This document shows, piece by piece, positions 6,913 to 10,816 of a stretch of DNA of 10,816 nt. The stretch comes from Candidatus Accumulibacter sp. UBA704 (GTDB lineage Bacteria > Pseudomonadota > Gammaproteobacteria > Burkholderiales > Rhodocyclaceae). Positions within the stretch are counted from its first letter, which is position 1. Every line of letters starts with the position of its first letter. The position numbers and the translations under genes were made by a program. The stretch lies in NCBI GenBank assembly GCA_002304785.1, contig DBMG01000180.1, forward strand, positions 1 to 10,816. The letters run 5' to 3'. The notes under the pieces are model-generated. The model ran no database searches, had not been told where the DNA came from, and saw only the letters and a program-made list of their open reading frames with translations.

Positions 6913-7807
6913 ATGGCCGGAATCAACCGTGCCGACCATCGCCCCTGGTCGATATTCGTTATTTTCCTGCGTCTCGGGCCTCGGGCTGACGTCGTTTGGC
7001 GGTCCCGTCGCGCATCTGGGGTATTTTCGCGCTGAGTTCGTGACGCGCCGGGGCTGGCTGACCGAACGCGCCTACGCCGATCTGGTCGCGCTTTGCCAGT
7101 TCCTTCCCGGGCCAGCGAGCAGCCAGGTGGGCATGGTTGGGGCTGTCGCGCGCGGGCTACTCTGGTGCCTTGGCTGCCTGGGTTGGCTTTACGCTGCCTT
7201 CGGCGATTGCCCTGATCTTTTTTGCGCTCGGTGTGGTGTCCTTCGGCGACGCTGTCTCATCCGGCGCGCTGCATGGGCTGAAAGTGGTCGCTGCGGCGGT
7301 GGTGGCGCAGGCTGTCTGGGGCATGGCGCGGACCCTTTGTCCGGATGCGCAGCGTGTGACGCTCATGGCGCTAGCAGCGTGCCTCGTGCTCATGGTGCCA
7401 TCCGCCTGGGTCCAGGTTGGAGTGATCGTTGGTGCGGGATGCGTCGGATTGGCGATATTCAAGCTGCCGCCGGCCATCAAGCACGATCCGTTGCCGATCG
7501 TGCTCAGTCGCCGCTCCGGGGCGATTCGGCTTGCGCTGTTTCTTGTTCTGCTGGTGGGATTGCCTGTATTGACGCAGTTGGTGCCGGGACGCGCGGTAGC
7601 GCTTGTGGATGCTTTCTATAGCGCCGGCTCGTCGGTGTTGGGGGGGGCGGTCATGTTGTGTTGCCGCTTCCGCAAGCCGAGGTCGTGCCGTCGGGCTGGG
7701 TCGGCATCGAAGCATTTCTCGCCGGCTATGGTGCCGCCCAGGCGGTGCCCGGCCCGTTGTTGGCTCGTCGTCATTGTCTGTGGGGTGGCGGGATGGTTCT
7801 CGATTGA
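6913..7807 (+). pseudogene. chrA: chrA-like chromate transporter relic: three frameshifts and lost C-terminal part
   Basis: ChrA proteins are membrane chromate/sulfate antiporters of two homologous CHR domains (about 400-450 residues). The frame starting at ATG 6913 gives MAGINRADHRPWSIFVIFLRLG and then breaks. The break is explained by a 7-bp tandem duplication, CTCGGGC at 6973-6979 and 6980-6986; removing one copy joins LRLG to LTSFGGPVAHLGYFRAEFV. That second frame runs through ALCQFLPGPASSQVGM and breaks near 7136, where one extra G shifts to LGLSRAGYSGALAAWVGFTLPSA. That third frame continues to about 7640, where a shift in an eight-G run (7640-7647) leads to GGHVVLPLPQAEVVPSGWVG and FLAGYGAAQAVPGPL. 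After about 7755 ChrA similarity stops, and the frame ends at TGA 7805-7807, so most of the second CHR domain is missing. Non-functional; recognition is from remembered family motifs. Confidence 0.88.
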
Positions 7808-7832
7808 CAACGAATTCGTGTGGCGTGATAAT
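7804..7832 (+). promoter_or_regulatory. Sigma70-type promoter for the TIM-barrel gene
   Basis: A perfect -35 box, TTGACA (7804-7809), and a -10 box, GATAAT (7827-7832, 5 of 6 consensus), are separated by exactly 17 bp. The expected transcription start near 7839 falls within the operator-like sequence at 7833-7864, which suggests repression. The leader to the TIM-barrel ATG would be about 80 nt. The -35 box overlaps the stop codon of the chrA relic. Confidence 0.75.
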
Positions 7833-7864
7833 TTTGATCAAACATCAGACATCCGGCGTTTGAT
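7833..7864. promoter_or_regulatory. Operator-like site downstream of the TIM-barrel promoter
   Basis: The region starts with the palindrome TTTGATCAAA (7833-7842) and contains TCAAACATCAGACATC (7838-7853). The latter matches 13 of 16 positions of TCAAACGTCAAACGTC, which sits just downstream of the ApnO-like gene's promoter (9682-9697). ATCAAAC (7837-7843) is also mirrored by GTTTGAT (7858-7864), giving an inverted pair 14 bp apart. Its position over the expected transcription start fits a repressor site. The likely binder is the GntR/FCD protein encoded at 8830-9573, but this is inference. Confidence 0.6.
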
Positions 7865-7920
7865 AGGTGTTAGGAATTGCTACGACATTGGACGCCAATT
7901 TCAACAGTGTTGGAGGTTCC

Positions 7921-8712
7921 ATGATCGGACTGAGCACCTACGCATTCTTCTGGCAGATTTCTGACCGGGCGCCAAAGCCTCTAGGCTTGGAGGAACTGCT
8001 TCCTCGGACACGCGAGCTCGGTGGGCAGGTTTTCCAGATATGCGATTACCAACCGCTTCACGCGTATTCAGACAGACAACTCAGTGACCTGAAGAAGCGC
8101 GCCGACGATCTGGGCATAACCCTGGAGCTTGGGACGAAAGGCATCAAGCCCGAGCATCTGGCGAACTATCTGCGTATGGCCGACCGGCTCGGAGCCAAGG
8201 TGATCCGCAGCATGGTGACGGCGCCGGATCATCGGCCGACGCTGGCGGAAGCCGAGGTTCTTCTTAAGCAGTCGATGCCATCGTATGAAGCCTCGGGCGT
8301 GACGATCGCTCTGGAGACTTACGAACAGTTGAGTTCGACCGATCTCATCGCTCTGGTGGAGGCCGTCGGCAGCAAGAGCCTAGGTATCTGCCTCGATCCG
8401 GCCAACTGCGTGGCCAACCTGGAGCACCCGATCGCCGTGATCGACCGTTGCGCCCCTTACGTCGCCAACCTGCACATCAAAGATTTTGCCTTCACGCGCC
8501 GTGGCGGGTGGGTCGGTTTCACGCTGGAGGGCGTCGAGCTTGGCAAGGGATTGCTGCCTTACGACTACATGATAGAGAAGGTCGATCCGGAGTCGCGCGG
8601 CATCAATCAGGTGGTCGAGCACTGGCTGACATGGCAGGACGACTACGAGAAAACCATCCGTATCGAGAACGAATGGAACGCCCACAACTTGGAACGGATG
8701 CGCGGCAGGTAG
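7921..8712 (+). CDS. Sugar phosphate isomerase/epimerase-like TIM-barrel protein (AP_endonuc_2 fold; possible OiaX-type decarboxylase)
   Basis: A 263-residue cytosolic xylose-isomerase-like TIM barrel. Probable divalent-metal ligands are Glu132 (ALETYE), Asp159 (ICLDPANC), His185 (NLHIKDF) and Glu249 or Glu251 (RIENEW). Other conserved-looking stretches are GLSTYAFFW (3-11), QVFQICDY (36-43) and VELGKGLLPYD (205-215). The start has GGAGG at 7912-7916, 4 bp before the ATG; an upstream in-frame start at 7867 lacks such support. The family isomerises, epimerises, dehydrates or, in OiaX of D-apionate degradation, decarboxylates 3-oxo-isoapionate to L-erythrulose. Because an ApnO-like gene under a near-identical operator lies downstream, an OiaX-like role is my preferred hypothesis. 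A simple ketose or inosose isomerase/dehydratase remains possible. It is transcribed from its own promoter at 7804. Confidence 0.82.
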   Translation: MIGLSTYAFFWQISDRAPKPLGLEELLPRTRELGGQVFQICDYQPLHAYSDRQLSDLKKRADDLGITLELGTKGIKPEHLANYLRMADRLGAKVIRSMVTAPDHRPTLAEAEVLLKQSMPSYEASGVTIALETYEQLSSTDLIALVEAVGSKSLGICLDPANCVANLEHPIAVIDRCAPYVANLHIKDFAFTRRGGWVGFTLEGVELGKGLLPYDYMIEKVDPESRGINQVVEHWLTWQDDYEKTIRIENEWNAHNLERMRGR

Positions 8713-8829
8713 CAGGTAAACACACTTTCTACGGTAAACTCCGATGGCCGAAATGACAACGGATTCCTGTATCGCTGATTGTTGGGAGCAGACCGGAGCA
8801 TTTGCGGCGCGCACACTAGGAGAGCAAAC

Positions 8830-9573
8830 GTGAGTACCCAGGAAGCAATCAGGGAACCCGACCTTTCGGCATTCCTGGCATCGAAGCCGACGGCGTCATC
8901 GGTCGATTTCGTGGTCAACAGCATCAAGGATCTGCTGCTTGGAAAGAAGGTGCTTCCGGGGGACCGGCTGCCGCCTGAAACCGAGCTGTGCCGCCTACTG
9001 TCCGTCAGTCGCGGTTCGGTCCGCGAAGCCATGAAGATTCTCTCGGCTCTCGGCATCGTCGAGGTCAAGCGCGGCGACGGGACCTACATTTCTACGGGAG
9101 GCGGCGAGGTCATGTTCGACCCGTTGCTGTTCCGCCTCATCGTGTCACAACCGGAATTCGGCGAACTGAAGGAACTGCGGCTGATTCTGGAAAGGAACGT
9201 GGTGCGTCTTGCCATCTTGAATGCAACTGAAGACGATCTCCTGCAGTTGCGCGAGTGCGTGGAAAAGACACAGTCCCTGAAGGATAAGGCGGAAAAGAAA
9301 TACGACGAGTTGCTGGCGCTGGATCTCGAATTTCACGCGATTCTTGGCAGGGCAGGGAAGAACCGCCCGCTGGAGACCATCTACCGGTTCGTCATGCAAT
9401 ACTTCCGCCCATTTATTGCCCAGAGCCTGACCAAACACAGCAATTTCAGCCGTGAATCGACCGATGCGCACCAGAAGATACTGGCGGCCGTTGAACAGCG
9501 CGATGTCGTGGCCGCCGAAAAGGCCGTGGAGGAGTCGACCGAGGTCTGGGAATTCCTCATCTTCAAACAGTAG
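8830..9573 (+). CDS. GntR-family transcriptional regulator, FadR/FCD subfamily
   Basis: A 247-residue DNA-binding regulator. The winged helix-turn-helix is PGDRLPPETELCRLLSVSRG then VREAMKILSALGIVEVKRGDGTYI (about 43-87). The all-helical C-terminal FCD effector domain includes LDLEFHAILGRAGKN (Asp165, His169) and STDAHQKILAAVEQRD (His214). FCD domains of this kind often bind a metal through one Asp and three His; only two of the histidines are evident here, so metal dependence is uncertain. FCD regulators typically sense carboxylic or sugar acids, fitting the neighbourhood. The start is GTG 8830 with AGGAG at 8818-8822, 7 bp upstream; an in-frame TTG at 8779 is unsupported. It lies between the TIM-barrel and ApnO-like genes, whose promoters share an operator-like sequence, so it is the natural candidate for their repressor. 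Confidence 0.9.
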   Translation: MSTQEAIREPDLSAFLASKPTASSVDFVVNSIKDLLLGKKVLPGDRLPPETELCRLLSVSRGSVREAMKILSALGIVEVKRGDGTYISTGGGEVMFDPLLFRLIVSQPEFGELKELRLILERNVVRLAILNATEDDLLQLRECVEKTQSLKDKAEKKYDELLALDLEFHAILGRAGKNRPLETIYRFVMQYFRPFIAQSLTKHSNFSRESTDAHQKILAAVEQRDVVAAEKAVEESTEVWEFLIFKQ

Positions 9574-9588
9574 CAGCAGGGGGCTTCT

Positions 9589-9612
9589 GCCGGGATTTGC
9601 GAGATTCCCGGC
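9589..9612 (+). terminator. Hairpin after the GntR gene, possible weak terminator
   Basis: GCCGGGA (9589-9595) pairs perfectly with TCCCGGC (9606-9612) around a 10-nt loop, 15 bp after the regulator's stop codon. It is GC-rich and well placed, but no T-run follows, so it is not a standard Rho-independent terminator. It could attenuate or protect the transcript end. Confidence 0.4.
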
Positions 9613-9650
9613 GCGCTCAGGTGCCGAGAAAAGCAGGGTCGAGATAACCG

Positions 9651-9679
9651 TTGACAGGAAAAAAGGCATCGTGTAGGTT
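9651..9679 (+). promoter_or_regulatory. Sigma70-type promoter for the ApnO-like gene
   Basis: A perfect -35 box, TTGACA (9651-9656), is followed after exactly 17 bp by TAGGTT (9674-9679), a weaker -10 box with the conserved T, A and final T. The operator-like sequence begins within the -10 box. The layout repeats that of the promoter at 7804-7832. The transcript leader would be about 130 nt. Confidence 0.6.
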
Positions 9680-9697
9680 TGTCAAACGTCAAACGTC
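9677..9697. promoter_or_regulatory. Operator-like site at the ApnO-like gene promoter
   Basis: The palindrome GTTTG-T-CAAAC (9677-9687) overlaps TCAAACGTCAAACGTC (9682-9697), which itself contains two tandem GTCAAAC units. It matches 13 of 16 positions of the site at 7838-7853. It covers the end of the -10 box and the expected start of transcription, as a repressor site would. The probable regulator is the adjacent GntR/FCD protein. Confidence 0.6.
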
Positions 9698-9815
9698 TGT
9701 TGTATGAGAACTTGAGCGGCGGCGTCGAGATTTGGGAGAGCGGACCCCGGCTTAAGCTGGTAAATGTCAAGTATCTGTAATTAAACGTGTTTATAAATTG
9801 AGAAGGAAGACTGTC

Positions 9816-10679
9816 ATGAGCGATAAGATCGTTGTCAGCGTTATCGGTGCCGGCGGCAAAATGGGTACCCGAGTCACCAACAATCTGGCAAAGCATCCGG
9901 ATTCCATCGATCTGCATTTCTGCGAAGCGTCGGACGTTGGGATCGCTTCGATCAAGGCGCGTGGTTTTTCCGTCGTCGCTGCCGAGGAGGCGGTGCCCAA
10001 AAGCGATATCGTCGTTCTTGCCGTTCCTGATGTCATCATCAAGAAAGTGTCGGTGGGCGTCGTGGCTATGATGCGTCCGGGTGCCACAATGATCATTCTC
10101 GATCCGGCGGCCGCCGTGGCCAAGGAACTGGCCCTGCGTGACGATTGCACGTTCGTTGTCGCCCACCCCTGCCACCCGTCTTTCTTCGTGGCTCAGGAAA
10201 CCCCGGAAGCGCGTGCCGATGCTTTCGGCGGTATTGCCGCCACACAAGATATTGTCATGGCCAAGATTCAGGGCGACGACAACAACTTCGCCGATGCGAA
10301 GAAGGTCAGCGAAATGATGTTCGCGCCGGTGACCAATGCCTACGTGATGGGTATCCGCGATATCGCGTTCCTGGAGCCGACGCTCGTCGAAATTCTCGGC
10401 GCGTCGACCCTTTATGCGATGGCCGAGACGGTCAATGAAGCCGAGCGGCGCGGGATTCAGCGCGAAGCGGCCATTTCCTTCCTGGCGGGGCATATCAATG
10501 TCCTGTCCTCGATTTTCCTGGGCCGGCTCGGGAACGTGAAGGTTTCCGATGCCTGTCAGGTCGCCATCGGCCTGGGCAACCGCCTCGTCCTGCGCGACGA
10601 CTGGAAGCGCATCTGGGAGGACGATGTCCTCGACAAGGCGATCGCTACCATGTTGCATCCGGAAGATCCGAAGATCTGA
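9816..10679 (+). CDS. NAD(P)-binding oxidoreductase, phosphogluconate-dehydrogenase-like (D-apionate oxidoisomerase ApnO-like)
   Basis: A 287-residue cytosolic dehydrogenase. The N-terminal Rossmann domain shows VSVIGAGGKMGTR (7-19) and DIVVLAVPD (64-72). Further on come a distinctive HPCHP (117-121), AFGG (136-139), FLEPTLVE (185-192), GHINVLSSIF (225-234), SDACQVAIGLG (244-254) and RDDWKRIWE (260-268). This is the architecture of proteins with a phosphogluconate-dehydrogenase-like C-terminal domain, a group that includes ApnO, which oxidises and rearranges D-apionate to 3-oxo-isoapionate. I recall these motifs in ApnO, but cannot align sequences here, so the substrate is provisional. A generic aldonate or ketol-acid dehydrogenase is the alternative. 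The start is ATG 9816 with AAGGAAG at 9803-9809; a TTG at 9798 lies before that site and is rejected. It is transcribed alone and closed by a hairpin terminator. Confidence 0.82.
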   Translation: MSDKIVVSVIGAGGKMGTRVTNNLAKHPDSIDLHFCEASDVGIASIKARGFSVVAAEEAVPKSDIVVLAVPDVIIKKVSVGVVAMMRPGATMIILDPAAAVAKELALRDDCTFVVAHPCHPSFFVAQETPEARADAFGGIAATQDIVMAKIQGDDNNFADAKKVSEMMFAPVTNAYVMGIRDIAFLEPTLVEILGASTLYAMAETVNEAERRGIQREAAISFLAGHINVLSSIFLGRLGNVKVSDACQVAIGLGNRLVLRDDWKRIWEDDVLDKAIATMLHPEDPKI

Positions 10680-10694
10680 TATCCGGTGGAATCG

Positions 10695-10733
10695 AAGGGC
10701 CCGTTACGAATCGCGATTTGCAACGGGCCTTTT
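10695..10733 (+). terminator. Rho-independent terminator after the ApnO-like gene
   Basis: AAGGGCCCGTT (10695-10705) pairs with AACGGGCCTTT (10722-10732) in an 11-bp stem with one G-U pair. The 16-nt loop itself contains the palindrome AATCGCGATT. The 3' arm runs into TTTT and then AGCTTCT. It lies 15 bp after the stop codon. Nothing recognisable follows to the window end. Confidence 0.75.
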
Positions 10734-10816
10734 AGCTTCTGTGCAGAGATTTCGAGCTCTACAACAAGAATAATCGAGCGACTCTTTTTAACGGCTGTTC
10801 ATCGCTGGCTGAGTAT

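Noticed and set aside
7137..7964. Intact membrane-protein gene reading from 7137 into the TIM-barrel gene
   Set aside because: Its first part is the middle of the frameshifted chrA relic. After about 7645 it leaves the ChrA frame, and its tail crosses the promoter and the TIM-barrel start.
9381..10658. Reverse-strand open frame (425 codons) opposite the GntR and ApnO-like genes
   Set aside because: It runs through two real genes, the promoter and the operator of the opposite strand, and gives low-complexity, shadow-like protein with no known motif.

Overview
The window looks like a piece of a proteobacterial chromosome, most likely betaproteobacterial. The evidence is moderately high G+C coding DNA, an AT-rich regulatory gap, E. 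coli-like -35/-10 promoters, and the protein types (a ChrA relic, a TerC-family protein, DUF1537 kinase, PdxA2). No rRNA, tRNA, transposase, CRISPR array or phage gene was seen, so the taxonomic guess is soft. Almost everything points to catabolism of small sugar acids.

Left part (1-6013). The first 28 codons of a dihydrodipicolinate synthase/N-acetylneuraminate lyase-family gene run leftward off the edge. A gap of about 480 bp, AT-rich in its left half and holding two palindromes, separates it from a rightward unit. That unit is a DeoR-family regulator (stop/start overlap with the next gene), a DUF1537 four-carbon acid sugar kinase, a PdxA2-type 4-phosphate dehydrogenase, a cytosolic BNR/Asp-box sialidase-like beta-propeller, and an iron-dependent alcohol dehydrogenase. 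Kinase plus PdxA2 is the established route from D-threonate-type acids to dihydroxyacetone phosphate plus CO2. The propeller and the alcohol dehydrogenase presumably feed it, but their substrates are unknown.

Middle part (6014-7807). A TerC/YkoY-type membrane protein is followed by a dead chromate transporter gene (chrA). The relic has three frameshifts, one of them a visible 7-bp tandem duplication, and has lost most of its second half. Neither gene belongs to the sugar-acid theme. The relic's last codons run directly into the promoter of the next catabolic gene, which suggests a rearrangement boundary.

Right part (7804-10740). Three genes form a second module: a xylose-isomerase-like TIM-barrel protein, a GntR/FCD regulator, and an NAD(P)-binding protein of the phosphogluconate-dehydrogenase-like type that includes D-apionate oxidoisomerase (ApnO). 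The TIM-barrel gene and the ApnO-like gene each have a TTGACA-17 bp promoter followed by nearly the same 16-bp operator-like sequence (13/16 identical). They are therefore probably one regulon, plausibly controlled by the GntR protein encoded between them. My working hypothesis is an oxidoisomerase/decarboxylase pair acting on a branched or linear aldonate such as apionate. A hairpin terminator closes the ApnO-like gene.
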